From Cordia subcordata (Eukaryota; Streptophyta; Magnoliopsida; Boraginales; Cordiaceae), in NCBI GenBank assembly GCA_028554755.1, contig JAPTOF010000002.1:9535001-9599000 (forward strand): DNA of 64,000 nt, given 5' to 3'. Positions 23,826 to 35,640 of this stretch are shown here, piece by piece (the stretch's first letter is position 1; each line of letters opens with the position of its first letter). Below the pieces are notes generated by a model. It did no database searches and was not told the DNA's origin. It saw only the letters and a list, made by a program, of their open reading frames with translations. The translations under genes were made by a program, and so were the position numbers.

Positions 23826-25091
23826 TGACGTAATCAAGTGTGAGTACATGGCAAGATTGATGAAGATGCTAATTGGTTGATGTGAGTTTCTTCAAAAATT
23901 CCCCTTTTCTTTTCATCAATGAAATGCAAGTTTGTAATAACCTATCAAAAATGAAAATAAATTCCTTTCGTGTGATGCCTTTCAACAATTACTGTGTTAC
24001 ATTAAGATTTTCCTTCATTCTGGTAAGTCATGTTTCTCTTCTATCTTGTCTTGAGAAATCATTTGACAACTGAAATATGAATCTCGGCTCATTTCTTGAT
24101 TTTGGAATTATGCTTGGTCCTGTGACTCCTCTAAGAATTTCTCAAATTAACTCCTTTGCAGCTCCTGCGAGGAATCAAATATCTTTAGTTCATAGAATTT
24201 GTAGTAATTAACAAATTTTAGTATAGACAACTGTATTCAACTGGGGAAGTTGTATGGATTTTACATATGATTAAAGAAATGTTCAATCTCTTGAAGGGAC
24301 CATGCTATTAATTAATTTGATGAAGTCATTCAATTCATGCATCTAATCAGGTATTCAACTATGAAATACATCTAGAGCCATGCTCATGAATAGGGGATAA
24401 ATCAGATAATAGCACAACACCATCATTATATCTTGCTAAACAGAAAACTCATTTTTGAAGCTGTCCAGAGAGTAAAAGACCTCATATTTAAGGCTGACCT
24501 GCAACCATACAGAAAACAAAGCACATCAAATCTTTCGCAAAAGAGAGCAAGAGGGAAAAATAGCAGTTGATACTGTCCCTTGAACATGTACAAACTATAA
24601 ATGGATGTTACAAAAGGATAGAGATGTGATTATAATCGATCATTGCTTGGCTTTGTCTTGGTTGTTACACTTCAACTCATAAATAACCAATACATGAATG
24701 TTAACAATTGAACCACAACACATAACCATACTAATTATCTGGACTGGAACTGATAAGTTTGTTTGTCTCATTGAATACCTGTTACATAGACAAAGTTTTC
24801 GTTTGGTTTATATTGGCATCCTATATTAATTGGTAGATTTGACTAGATTTGACTGTAATTGGTAGTAATTGGTAGTAATTACACAATTAAACGTAGTGCA
24901 TATGAATAATGATGCTCGAATCTTTTGAGAGATGATACCATTTTTGAAAATTCTCAATGAGTTGAGGATGAATGTGAAGATAAATGATATACTCCTTAGT
25001 TGCTACTACCTCTTCATGCTTCGATGACTTTCCAAGTCTTTGTGTAGTCTTCTAAATGTAATGAATACTCAATAGATTCTCGTTCTGACAC
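23826..25091. other. RLP 3' flank and relic of the PPR 3' flank
   Basis: No gene is seen. 24010-24650 matches 62420-63150, the DNA between psi-RLP7 and the PPR gene, including 'cagttgatactgtcccttga' at about 24563. It seems the duplicated unit once reached the 3' side of a PPR gene. 24890-25091 is RLP upstream sequence. Confidence 0.65.
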
Positions 25092-25097
25092 TATAAA
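25092..25097 (+). promoter_or_regulatory. TATA box of an orphan RLP promoter
   Basis: TATAAA inside 'ctataaattgagg', 78 bp before the ATG at 25170. The same context precedes the intact RLP (55498). Confidence 0.6.
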
Positions 25098-25169
25098 TTG
25101 AGGATAATGTTGGTCGAGAAAGTTCAAAAAGCAATTGCAAAACTCCCTTACTTTTGCTAAACTTTGATA

Positions 25170-25244
25170 ATGGTTAATACTAATAATAGCTTTTATCAAT
25201 TGTTTCCTCTCATTATATGGGAAGGCTGCTTTTAAATACAAGGC
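25170..25244 (+). pseudogene. Orphan RLP start, 25 codons (psi-RLP3b)
   Basis: ATG 25170 opens MVNTNNSFYQ, then signal-peptide sequence with a frame change and an in-frame stop. Similarity to the intact RLP ends at about 25244 where a cluster-repeat module begins. With its TATA box it is a promoter and start with no gene behind it. Confidence 0.85.
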
Positions 25245-25926
25245 CAAATAATCAACATCTTTTATTCAATAGCATTTTTGTTCAACAACACTTCTACAAA
25301 AGTTTTACAGTTCAATAGATAAAATCTCGTGATTAGCTAAATAGTGCCTTACTTTGCTATAATTGAGAAAGGACTAGTGGAAGTCAATAAAAAAGACGTG
25401 GGTACAAGTAATATTCCAAACTGGCTACAGAAACTTTCTAGCAAGAATGGACCACACGCAATCTTTATAAATCTATAGAATAAACACAGTGCTCCAATAA
25501 TTTTCCGACCAACCTTATCAAGGCCATTAATAGGAGAATGCTCTTAACATTAAGAGGCTCCAGCTATTGAAACAAATTAGAGTCCAATCGTCTAAACTCG
25601 GACGACTTTTCTAGTCATTATACAAGTCTTCCCAACATAATTAATGCAAAATAGACTCTGAGTACTCACATCATAGTCATTGTATAGCGAGCCCATCTCT
25701 CATTCTCTTTTCAAGCCAATTAGACATTCAAGTTTATAATGACCTATGAAATAATTAAGGAAAATAAATTCCAATAGTAGATATGGAACATGAATGATAA
25801 AATAAATAATCTAGTCATGAATTAGATTTAGCATAGACAACTACGTAAGGGGAAGCTGTATGAATTTTACAAATGATTAAAGATATGCTCTATCTGTAGG
25901 AAGGACTGTGTGCTTCTCTATGTATT
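25245..25926. repeat. Cluster repeat, RLP-upstream type
   Basis: No gene is seen. Collinear with 20540-21190 and 53865-54500 (box B at 25525). Confidence 0.75.
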
Positions 25927-26479
25927 GAATAAATGGCATATTACCCTCCTGTAGTCTGGTATAAGTACACAATACCCTCCTGAAGTCTCAAAACTATCTG
26001 ATTACTCCCTCAAACTTTTTAAACGTGTTCTCACTACCCCTCGCCGTCTGTTTTTGGTTAGTTTTGATTGGAATTGAATTCTATGCACATGTGTGGCGCT
26101 TTTCATTGTATAATATATATAAAAACTAAATATTTTGGACCATTTAAACCCTTACACTTTTTATAAAAACGCTTAACTCATTTACTCCCTGAAAACTCAA
26201 GGGGGTAATTTTGAGACTTCAGGGGGGTACTGTGCACTTATGCCAGACTACAGGGGGTAATATGCCATTTACTCTATATATTATGCAATGAAAAACGCAA
26301 CACACGCGCAACACATGAGCGTAAACTCCAACTCCCGTCAAAACTATCTAAAAACAGACGGCGGGGAGGTAATTTGCACAAGTTTAAGAAGTTCGAATGG
26401 GTAATCAGATAATTCTGAGATTTCAAGGGGATATTGCATATTTATGCCAGACTACATGGGGGTAATATGCCATTTACTC
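25927..26479. mobile_element. MULE-type MITE with a second internal right end
   Basis: Termini gaataaatggcatattaccc and, in reverse complement, gagtaaatggcatattaccc start inverted repeats of over 100 bp. The duplication ctatgtatt (25918-25926) / ctatgcttt (26480-26488) agrees at 7 of 9 bases. Paralogous sites at about 21188 and 54500 read ctatgtttt with no insert. A second right-end copy at about 26195-26270 lies inside, so one element nested in another or the end was duplicated. Confidence 0.85.
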
Positions 26480-26488
26480 CTATGCTTT

Positions 26489-27458
26489 CTTAAAGTTCTC
26501 TTGTTGAAAACTTATCATATTACTCTTGTAAAAAGGTTGGACAATCAAGCGCAACAAAGATTTCACTTTCCAAATTGTGAGGCCCTTTTTTGTAGAATAT
26601 ATTGCTACCACAAATAATCAAAAGAAATAAATGAAAAAGAAAAAATTTGATGACCTCCAGTAAATACAACACACAAGGCAGTCTGCTCAAAGGGTGAAAA
26701 GAGCCTCCAAGACTTAAGAATAGAAGCTTGTGGTCTGCTATAACTAACAAAGGATTCTTGGAAGTCAACATGAAAGACTTGGATTTCCGAAAGGTAAGAG
26801 TTGTGATAAATCCACTTGTAGATAGAAAACACCATTGCGTGGATATCGCACATATGTTATCTGTTAAACATAAAAGTGAACTACAACAAACAGTCTTTAT
26901 AAATCTATGGAGTAAATACGGTACTCTAATAACTTTCCAGGCAACCTTATCAAGATCATTTAATAGCACAGTTCTCTAATATATCAAGAGGGTTTAGCTA
27001 CTCAAACAAATTAGACATTAATAATCTCATGCTTGGATGACTTTTCAAGAAATAAGCACTTTTATTTGAGATATAGGGATAGTTCAAGTAGTTAAGACTA
27101 TCTCATCTAAAAGTGAAGTCTTAGGTTCGAATTCGAATCCCATGGAAGTGGGGTTTCTAAAAAGAAGTTTTAAAAAAATATATTAAAAAAAGCACTTTTA
27201 TGTAGAACCACAAAATTAAAATAATATTTGGCTTACAAAGTATTTAAAAAAGAGAAAAAGAAAAAAGAAATGTCTTGGATCCAAACTAAAATGAGCAAGT
27301 AGAGGTAAGATGCAAGCTGTTTAATCAACGAAATTACTCTAACATTTTGGATCGCTAATTCTTTGCAACCACAAAAAACTTAAAAAAAAATAACGTAGTG
27401 CATATGAATAATGATGCTCGAATTCTTTGAGAGATGATTTCTTAAAATATTACCATTT
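26489..27458. repeat. RLP upstream DNA
   Basis: No gene is seen. Matches 12270-13110 and 54540-55400. The minus-strand frame 26520-26969 and its relatives at 12283-12598 and 54609-54827 are shadows of this repeat, not genes: they break differently in each copy. Confidence 0.7.
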
Positions 27459-28988
27459 AGGATAACAAGGAATGCTGCAAATGCTGCGGTGTCAAGTGCA
27501 GCAACACAACCAATCACGTCATCATTCTTGATCTTCACAGGGATGTGTCATCGTGGGTTGATGGTCGGGTCTTGAAAGGTGAGATGAGTCATTCTTTAAC
27601 TGAATTGCAGCATCTTCTTTATTTGGACCTCGGCTACAATGATTTTAACGGAAGCCAAATGGAAGAAGTCATTGGTTCCCTCCACAGATTGCGATACCTC
27701 AATCTTCATGAAAATTGGTTTGCTGCTACAATTCCTCATTAGCTTGGTAATCTTACCACCTTGCAGACTCTTGATCTTGGCTGGAATGATGGTCTTACAA
27801 CAAGCAATCTCGAGTGGCTCTCTCAACTTCGCTTTTTAAGACAACTTGACTTGTCGGTGTTCAGCTCAACGGAGCCAATTGGCTGCAAGTAATAATATTC
27901 AGTCTCCCTTTCCTAGAGAAACTGCACTTGGATGGCTGCAACCTTGGTGATTCCAAACTTTCCTCACTTGTTTTATCCAACTCTTCTTCTGAGTCTCTGT
28001 CTGTGAACTTCCTCCCTCTTTAAAAAATTGCCCTTGGTTGAAAGTCACTGATGTTGGAGGAAACAAGTTGTCAGGCAACATTCCAAGTTGAATAGGAACG
28101 CATCTAACAAGTCTAGGTATCGTTACTTTTCAATCGAACTGAGTTTTGTGGACACATACCTCAAGATATTTGTCAGCTATCTCATCTCCAAATCCTAGAC
28201 TTGTCTCGCAATAACATTGCAGGAAAAATACCACACTGCTTGTACAATTTCACTTCTTTGGTTCAGAAAAGTAGTTCAATCTACAGTGATTTGTACCGAA
28301 CCGCTGTTTTTATTCACTACAGGGATGCTGTGATGGTTTTATGGAAGAGGCAAGAGTCAGGATACAAGAAGTTACTCCAGTATCTGAAAATCATTGATCT
28401 TTCTTGTAATAAACTAGTTGGACAGATTCCTGAAGAGATTGCAAGATTGAGAGGATTAATATCCTTGAACCTTTCAAGCAACCATTTGACAGGTACCATT
28501 ACTGAGCAGATTGCTCAAATGGAGATGTTATAATCTTTTGATCTATCTAGAAATCGGCTCTCTGGCAAGATTCCACCAGGGCTGGCTCGTTTAGATTTTC
28601 TTGCTATTTTGAATTTGTCATATAATGACTTGTTGGGTAAAATTCATTCGAGCAATCATCTGCAGACCTTTGATGCCTCATCATACATTGGAAACAGTGA
28701 GCTGTGTGGCTCTCCTCTCAAACAATGTCCTTGGGATGCTCTAGAGACTCAACCTAGTGTTCCTAAGAAGAACAACAATGTCCAAGACGAAGATAATCAG
28801 TTCATAGCCAACGAGTTCCATATCTCTATGGGAATTGATTTCATTTTCGGGTTATGGGGAGTTTTTGTGATTCTGCTCAAAGCTTCATGAAGAAATGCCT
28901 ACTTTAGGTTGTTGATAACGCAAGTGACTCGTTTCACGCAATGTCAAGGGTGTACATGGCAAGATTGAAGAGGATGCTAAATGGTTGA
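27459..28988 (+). pseudogene. LRR-RLP pseudogene with two large deletions (psi-RLP4)
   Basis: Coding similarity begins abruptly at about 27459 in the N-terminal cap (KECCK-like). Promoter, signal peptide and about 70 codons are gone. A stop lies at 27740 (His then TAG). At about 28005 the text jumps from the SSSESLSV region to the ELPPSLKNC region, removing about 1.1 kb, roughly half of the LRRs. Later lesions are a Glu-to-stop change near 28531 and a stop at 28888 after LLKAS in the juxtamembrane region. The C-terminal island, TM segment and tail are otherwise recognisable. Confidence 0.93.
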
Positions 28989-31727
28989 TGACATAATCTA
29001 GTATGAGTACATGGCAAGATTGATGAAGATGCTAAGCGGTTGATGCGAGTTTGTTTCACTAATTTCTCTTTTTTCTTTTCAGTAATGCCATGTAAGTTTG
29101 TAACGAACCAATCAAAAAGAAAATAAATTCCTTCTGTGTGATGTCTATGAGCAATTACTGTGTTACATTTAGATTTTCCTTTTTTGGGTAAGTCATGTTT
29201 CTTGATTTTGGAATTATATTCACGTCTCTGAGTCCTCTAAGGACTTCTGAGATGAACTTCTTCGCCACGCCTATGATGAATCCAATATTTTCACTTGATA
29301 GAACTTGTCGTAATTAATTAGATTCATCATAGACAACTCTGTTAAATAGGGGAAGTTGCACAAAATCTACAGATGATTAAGAATTTTTTGATGAAAGCCA
29401 TCCAATTTCCTTTTTATAGACAACTAAAGTACCCTCCAACCCCAACAAAAAAAGAAAAAATAAATAAATTTTGAGGAAAGCACAACATAGATGGTAATAT
29501 TTGTTTAAATTGAAATTTATGTAGATCGTAACAATTGTTAGATTGGGAATTTAATTTAATAAATGGTAATTTAATTTGTTTTTTTAAGATTGATACATTT
29601 ACAAATTACAATTAACCTTTAATATTCTATGTTCTCCATTCTTATCTTACAAAAGCCAGATTTCAAAAGCTTTGCAATTTACAATTAATCAGTTATGGAG
29701 ACTTCATCCCTTCATTGAGATTGTTCTTGAGAGGCTGAGAAGATACTTGACCCAGTGCAGGGATTTGTTATTGCAACGTCTTGCATTCTTCAACAATTAC
29801 TAGGTTTATAGACCAAGGTAATTAATCAAGAATGTAATCTATCTTTTGAAAAATTTTCGAGTTTATATATATATATATTGTAATGAGTGTAATGTTAGAC
29901 TTGTTAACGTTTAGGTAATATTTTTATTAATATAAAAAATTTATTATTTGACTAAACCTTAACTAAAACGACATTATATACCGTTAAAAAAATTGCATAT
30001 ATGCAATCATTCGGATCTAAGACATAGAGCTCCTTTATATTGACCTTTTTCAAAATTGTTTTTTTAATAATCTTTGGAAAAATGTTTTTTGAAAAATTAA
30101 AATTTCATTAGAACACCATTGAAAAGGTTTTTTTTTATAAATTAAAATTTCTAACTTCTTATACGATTTAAAAATTAGTTATTAGTTAATATTTAAGATT
30201 GTTCTAGTTATATTTGTAGACTCGTAGTTTTCGATTTCCTCCTAAATAGAATTAAATAATATTACCTTTAAGGCATTGATTAAATTTCTTTGTAGTTTAG
30301 GATTTATGTTATTGTATACTTATTTGAATTGTATGCCTATATTTTTCATATTATGTAATTGTTTATTGTTTTCAAATTTTAATATGCATTTATAGATGAT
30401 TTTTGTGACTTGAAAGAACAATGTGCTCTATTATGCAGTGTTATAGTTAATTTGAGGCAATTTTAACAATAAATATGTAATATTTGCACTTTTTAAATTT
30501 TATGACTTTAAATTTGCCCCCTAATCATTTCATTCTGGGTCAGTCTCTGTTTCAAAGTTCATTAAGTCTAGGGCAAGTCTGCAAAAATTTGAAGAACATA
30601 AGTAATTTTTAGTATCATAGATAGATAACTAGCATATTCAATAAAATACATAGCACATCATGCATTTTATGCAAAATTTTCAGACCTATTGCATCACCTA
30701 TGTTACTTCGCTTTTGTGTATTTCTATGTTGTCTTAGCATTCTTTTGTTGAAAACTTTCACTTAGATGATTCCTTACATGATAATCTTTTTCTATTGATT
30801 TGAAATATCATAAATAGAAAACAAAGACGTAAAAGATTAATGATCATTTACAACGACTTTTCGATGTCTTTTTGGATAAAATGTACGTTATCTTTTATAT
30901 TTCTTCTAATTGGCTAGTTACTCTTAATTTATACTCTTCAAAACATGTCACAGTTATAAAAGATGAGGAACGTTTGCTAATTATTGAAAAAAGATTAAAC
31001 TGTGAAGGCATGCTTTGTAAAATATATTGCTACCAGAAACAAATGAAAAAGAAAAGAGAGGACAAACATTTGAAGCTTGTAGTCTGCTATACCTGACAAA
31101 GGACAACTCTTGGAAGTCAACAACAAAGAATTGGATATTCCAAATAGACTACAAAAATTTTAAATAAGAGTTGTGATAAACTTACTTGCGGATTAAAAAG
31201 ACTTACTTAGATACCCCATATTTGTTATCTGTTCAACACAAAAGTGTTCTACTTTTAAAAGCAAACACCACGTTTCACTAAAATTGATTAATAGAATGGT
31301 GCTCCTTTCTTCTGTCAAGGACACAAGAGAAAAAGATTAAAGTGATAGTAGATACAACATGAGCAAGTATCTTGCATTTTTGAGCAAGTGGAGGTCAGAA
31401 ATGATTTTGAATTGATTTAAACAGTCCTTAGGGCTTACGAGGAACGTGGAAACAACTTAAGGTCCAAGTCAAGACATAAATATTCTATACAAACTATATA
31501 AACTTTAAAAGTTAAACGTTATGTTGCTCCGAAATTTTCAAGCACCCTCATCATCAACATTAATAGGACAATGATCTTTTCCCTCCATCAAGGATGTAAA
31601 AAGTAATCCTATACTTTGAGTACAGAAACTTTAAGAAGTACATATTACATTGCTTTGAATTTTTCAGCTAACCTTGTCATCTACATTAATATGATCTTTT
31701 CACCCTGCCAAGGAAGTAAGAAATAAT
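28989..31727. other. RLP 3' flank with ~1.1-kb unmatched insert
   Basis: No gene is seen. 28989-29415 and 30557-31727 match other RLP 3' flanks. 29416-30556 replaces about 100 bp of the usual flank and matches nothing else here. It ends 'tcattctgggtcagtctctg', which could be a transposon terminus, but I see no matching left end. Cluster repeat copies: 31020-31340 and 31475-31690. Confidence 0.6.
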
Positions 31728-32451
31728 CACTACAAAGCAAAAAGTAGGTAATAGGCAAAGGTTTGGTAGGGTCAATTATTTTAAAACTGCCACATGTATG
31801 GGTATCGATTTTTTTTAAAACGCCACCTATATATAATTCTAGAAAAAAAAATCGCACTATGTTTCATCTACAATGCGAACTTTGAACCTTTCTTATTATA
31901 GCACTTTATAATGATACCCTCCACTAGTCAAATTAAAAATACATTCATTAATTACTTTTTTTTATACTAAACGGGGCGAATCTACCTAGATTTTATTTCA
32001 AATCCATCTCAATGTACACGACAGGAGGGCACAAACCACCCTTCCTTCCTTCACTATAGATGGCAGTAGGCCAAAGTAATGCAAATACCAAAGCTAGTGT
32101 TATACAAAAAAATACTTAAACTTGTGTCTAATATTGGGAAAACCAAACATATTACACCGAACAAGACCTTGCAACCATGGAAAGACCCCAACATCATAAA
32201 AAACTTGGAAGCCATCACCCGATGCTCCCAAGTTGGCCAAGTAATCTACACACATATTCCCTTCTTTGTAGACATGCTTCACTTGACATCGAATGTTACG
32301 AATAATTGTCCTTGCTCTCAGTATCCAGTAACAACTCTGCCAAGAGCTCCAACCATTTCCATTCATTAATTACTTTACATAATAATATATCTATACCTAA
32401 ATCCCTGCCTATGTCGTAAAACTACTGTCTATTTCTTGTTATTTTGTAGTG
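31728..32451. mobile_element. CACTA-type element, non-autonomous
   Basis: Starts CACTACAAAGC and ends TTTTGTAGTG, the inverted CACTA termini. Subterminal repeats near the left end ('actgccacatgtatgggtat') recur at about 32500. A second right end (TGTAGTG) at 32757 suggests nesting or a duplicated end. Inside is a LINE RNase H fragment. I could not confirm the 3-bp target duplication. Confidence 0.6.
32060..32366 (-). pseudogene. LINE RNase H domain fragment
   Basis: The minus-strand frame holds QVKHVYKEGNMCVDYLANLG, the C-terminal signature of the RNase H domain (RVT_3 type) of plant LINE-type elements, where an HxxREGNxxAD motif is typical. Here the catalytic-region Ala is Val (CVDYLAN). 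Only about 88 residues remain and no reverse transcriptase is nearby. It sits within the CACTA element at 31728-32451, most likely captured or nested. Confidence 0.65.
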
Positions 32452-34160
32452 AAACCACCATCTATTCTTGGTTTTCTTTGAAGTGGATGGGGGTCAACTA
32501 TTTTAAAATTGTCGCATGTATAGGCATCGGCTTTTTTTTTTAAAACACCGCCTATATATAATTCCAGGAAAAAAAATACACCATGTTTCATCTACAATTT
32601 GAACTTTAAACCTTTCTTATTATAGCACTTTATAATGATACTCTCCACCAATCAAACTAAGAATACATTTATTAATTACTTTGCATAACAATATATCTAT
32701 ACCTAAATCTCTACCTATATCGTAAAATTGCTACCTATTTTTCTTTATTTTGTAGTGAAACAGCCACCTATTCTTGGTTTTTTTGGGTAATGAATTCAAT
32801 ACTTGTGTATAAACAAAAATGATGAACCAATTTTATTGATATTTTTTATTGTTTGGTGAATTCTGATTTTGGCCAAGAAAGTAGCAATAGTATTTTGGAA
32901 TATGCTAGTGAATATCTATTGCCTTGTTGGATAAAATACATCACAAGCTCTTGTTGGCACTTGGTTGTCCATTAGGTTAGTTATCCTCAAGTAGTTTTGG
33001 AATTATTTCATAAACCACACAAACAAACCATATTTATTTTTTAAAGCTAACTTGGCCAACTTAGAGTTAAATTTAAATTAATAGACATGTTTGTTTTTAG
33101 GAAAAACAATTAAGTCACTTTTAAACCAAAAAAAACCCCATCTTTAGCATTTTGTGGATATTACGCACTTTTCTTTTAGAAAAATGACTAAATATTTACT
33201 ATTTCATCATTACTTTTTTATATTTATTCTTGTTTATCTTTCCACTTTTATTTTATGCCTACCCTTTAATATTTACGATTATAGTGCATTTAATAATCTA
33301 TATTTTACGATTACAGTGCATTTAACAATCTATATTTTACGATTATAGTGCATTTAATAATCTATATATTTATATTATGTATGCCAAATATTAAATTATA
33401 ACAATTTGATATATTTTTTAAAGATAAATAAATGATTGAGTTTATAGTGTATTTTAAATGGCAATCTATTTTTATGTCCTTGATGGTCAGTATGACAATA
33501 TAAGTTATCTTTTAGCCTTACTTTAACCAAACACATAGGCGTTTGTTTAAATCATAACTTTTATTCAAATGGGTAATTATTTGATATTGGAAATTAAAAA
33601 AGAAAAGTCATTTAAAGACAAAATTACTTTGAGTAATTTTTTCATAAGCGATTTGAAATAACCTCTTAATAAATCTAAGAAGTTAATGCAACGTCTTGCT
33701 GAAGTTTCTTAGGATTACATCATTTCAATTTCATATAGTGATTGAAGTGAACTAACTTTCACTACTTTTAATTTTCGAAGCAACCTTATTAACACCATTA
33801 ATAGGACAACGCTCTTGATGCATCAACAGGGTCCAAGTACTAAGACAAATTAGAGTCCAATAATTCAAGCTTAGATGACTTTCCTAGTCACTGTATAAAT
33901 ATTCCAACCAAACTTGTCAAGAAAATAAATAAGGAAAACATACTTTTTTACCTCTGTCAATGATGCAAGAAATAATTTAACACTTGACTATAAATTAAAT
34001 GGGTCCGACTTGTGAAACTTCATTGGAATGCTACACGAAATTAGAGTCCAATAATTTACTCTTTGGTGACTTTCCTGTGAATAATCCTAATGTTCTATCA
34101 TTAAAACCAATTGGTCAATATGAAGAGTGGCATAGGACATTATATGGTGGTCTTGAATCT
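32452..34160. other. Gene-free interval with cluster repeats
   Basis: No gene is seen. 32460-32757 repeats CACTA subterminal sequence. 33080-33720 matches parts of 18450-18960. A box B copy lies at 33800 and a diverged one at 33925. Confidence 0.55.
33273..33368. repeat. 32-bp tandem repeat, three units
   Basis: Units start with ttacgatta at 33273, 33305 and 33337 and run through 'gtgcatttaataatctata'. Paralogous intergenic DNA at 18520 and 51870 has a single unit, so this is a local expansion. Confidence 0.85.
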
Positions 34161-34485
34161 TAAGGTTTTTTGATGCCGGAAAAAGGAATATATATTTCAA
34201 CACCCCCCTTATGTGTGACCCTTGACAACAACTGGTGGGTATGACCTACAAACTAGCGAAGCTTGAACAAGATGGTTTAGATTGGGGTGACAACTATAAT
34301 GGTCACGATGGAACAGATGAGGAGGGGGTGTGACAAAGGTGGCCACAACATGACAACGGCAGCAAACCAGTAGGATGGCAAAAACGGGTCACACGTGTGC
34401 ATATGCACAGCACAAAGAATTGGACCAAGAGCCCAGCTTTGATACTATGTGAAGAATCCTGAGGTTGCATCCTAAACTAATTGGT
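34161..34485 (-). mobile_element. Probable LTR-retrotransposon remnant (PBS edge)
   Basis: On the minus strand 34436-34447 reads TAGTATCAAAGC, close to the initiator-tRNA primer site TGGTATCAGAGC. About 38 bp of LTR-like sequence separate it from RLP coding sequence at about 34486. The rest (34161-34435) has less AT than its surroundings and no cluster repeat. No coding domain is seen. Confidence 0.35.
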
Positions 34486-34826
34486 ACTAGTCATTCTTGA
34501 TCTTCACAGGGACGAGTCATCTTGGTTGTATGGTTGGATCTTGAAAGGTAAGCTTGGTCATTTGTTATCTGAATTGCAGCATCTTCTTTATTTGGATCTC
34601 AGTTACAATAATTTTTACGGAAGCCAAATGGGAGAAGTCATTGGTTCCCTCCACAGGTTAAGCTTGGCTGGAATTTAGGTCTTGCAACAAGTAATCTTGA
34701 ATGGCTCTCTCAACTTTGCTTCTTAAGACAACTTGACTTGTCAAGTTTTCACCTCAACAGAACCAATTGGTTGCAAGTAATATTCAGCCTCCTTTTCCTA
34801 AAGAAACTACACTTGAATGACTCTGA
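34486..34826 (+). pseudogene. LRR-RLP pseudogene split by transposons, part 1 (psi-RLP5)
   Basis: Covers the end of the N-terminal cap and the first LRRs (DLHRDESSW..., ELQHLLYLDLSYNNFYGSQ). A deletion of about 100 bp at 34660 joins HR to the SLAG region and gives a stop at 34676. The reading reaches 'acttgaatgac' and stops at the Athila-type element. The same gene resumes at 39747. Confidence 0.9.
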
Positions 34827-34922
34827 TGTTGTTTTAAAAACCCGCAAGTGTACGGATCGAAAGTAGTGTAGTATGTACAAGAGTACGGGTATCGTCTCCT
34901 CAAGGAGGCTTCTAACTATGGT
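34827..34922 (-). repeat. 3' LTR stub of the Athila-type element
   Basis: Matches the first 96 plus-strand bases of the 37861-39746 LTR (tgttgttttaaaaacccgca...), then jumps directly into the protease coding region. The deletion removed the rest of the 3' LTR, polypurine tract and pol. Confidence 0.9.
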
Positions 34923-35640
34923 CAACAAAAATGGATGTGGAAGCTACATACTTGTTAACAAATGACTCAAAATCAAACTGCTCTAAAATGGCCTCAAGCT
35001 CAGCTAACTTATCCTCAACAAACAACATCTCGCAGGCATGCTCTTCTACACATGGATCTATAATGTCAACAGCAAAACACTCCTCCTCATCATCCATACC
35101 TATACTCGCTCTATTTGCTGCCTCCGCGACTCTCATAGTGGCCTTCAGATTCCCAAACTTAATCTCTAGTAACCCCAACTTACAATGAATGGCTGCATCA
35201 GCTGTAGTTAAGAAAGTGCGTCTTAAGAGAACAGGTGTAGAACACTTAGTGTCATGGCCAGAATCCATATCTAAGACAATGAAATCAATTGGATACATAA
35301 ACTCTCCAACCTAAACCATGACATTCTCTACTATACCTCACGGTCTTCGCTCGAATCTATCAACTAATTAGAAAGTGACGTACGTGGGAGATAACTCCCC
35401 CAAACCTAGATGCTGGTAGACTAAGTAGGGAATCAAATTTATGCTAGACCCTAAATCTAAAAGAGCATCATCAATCAGGGTCTTTCTAATGCAACACAAA
35501 ATAGTGAAAGCTCTTGGGTCTTTCAACTTGGATGGGATGCCCGAAGTGCAAATACTACTCACTTTTTCAGTGAGCTTCACTATTTTTGGCATATGGGAAT
35601 TGTTTCACTTTCATGTGCATAGACCTTTGAAGAATTTCGC
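34923..35640 (-). pseudogene. Athila-type aspartic protease region
   Basis: Two minus-strand frames (35368-35592 and 34912-35298) carry ALLDLGSSINLIPYLVYQHL, the retropepsin active-site region with D-L-G-S for the usual D-x-G-A/S, and downstream DFIVLDM plus LLRRTFLTTADAAI, matching the family's LGRPFLATA block with Gly changed to Arg. Stops separate the two blocks. The enzyme would process the element's polyprotein. This copy is dead and followed by no RT. Confidence 0.82.

Noticed and set aside
26520..26969. 149-codon minus-strand ORF with relatives near 12283 and 54609
   Set aside because: It lies in the non-coding RLP upstream repeat, its frame is broken differently in each copy and no domain is visible.
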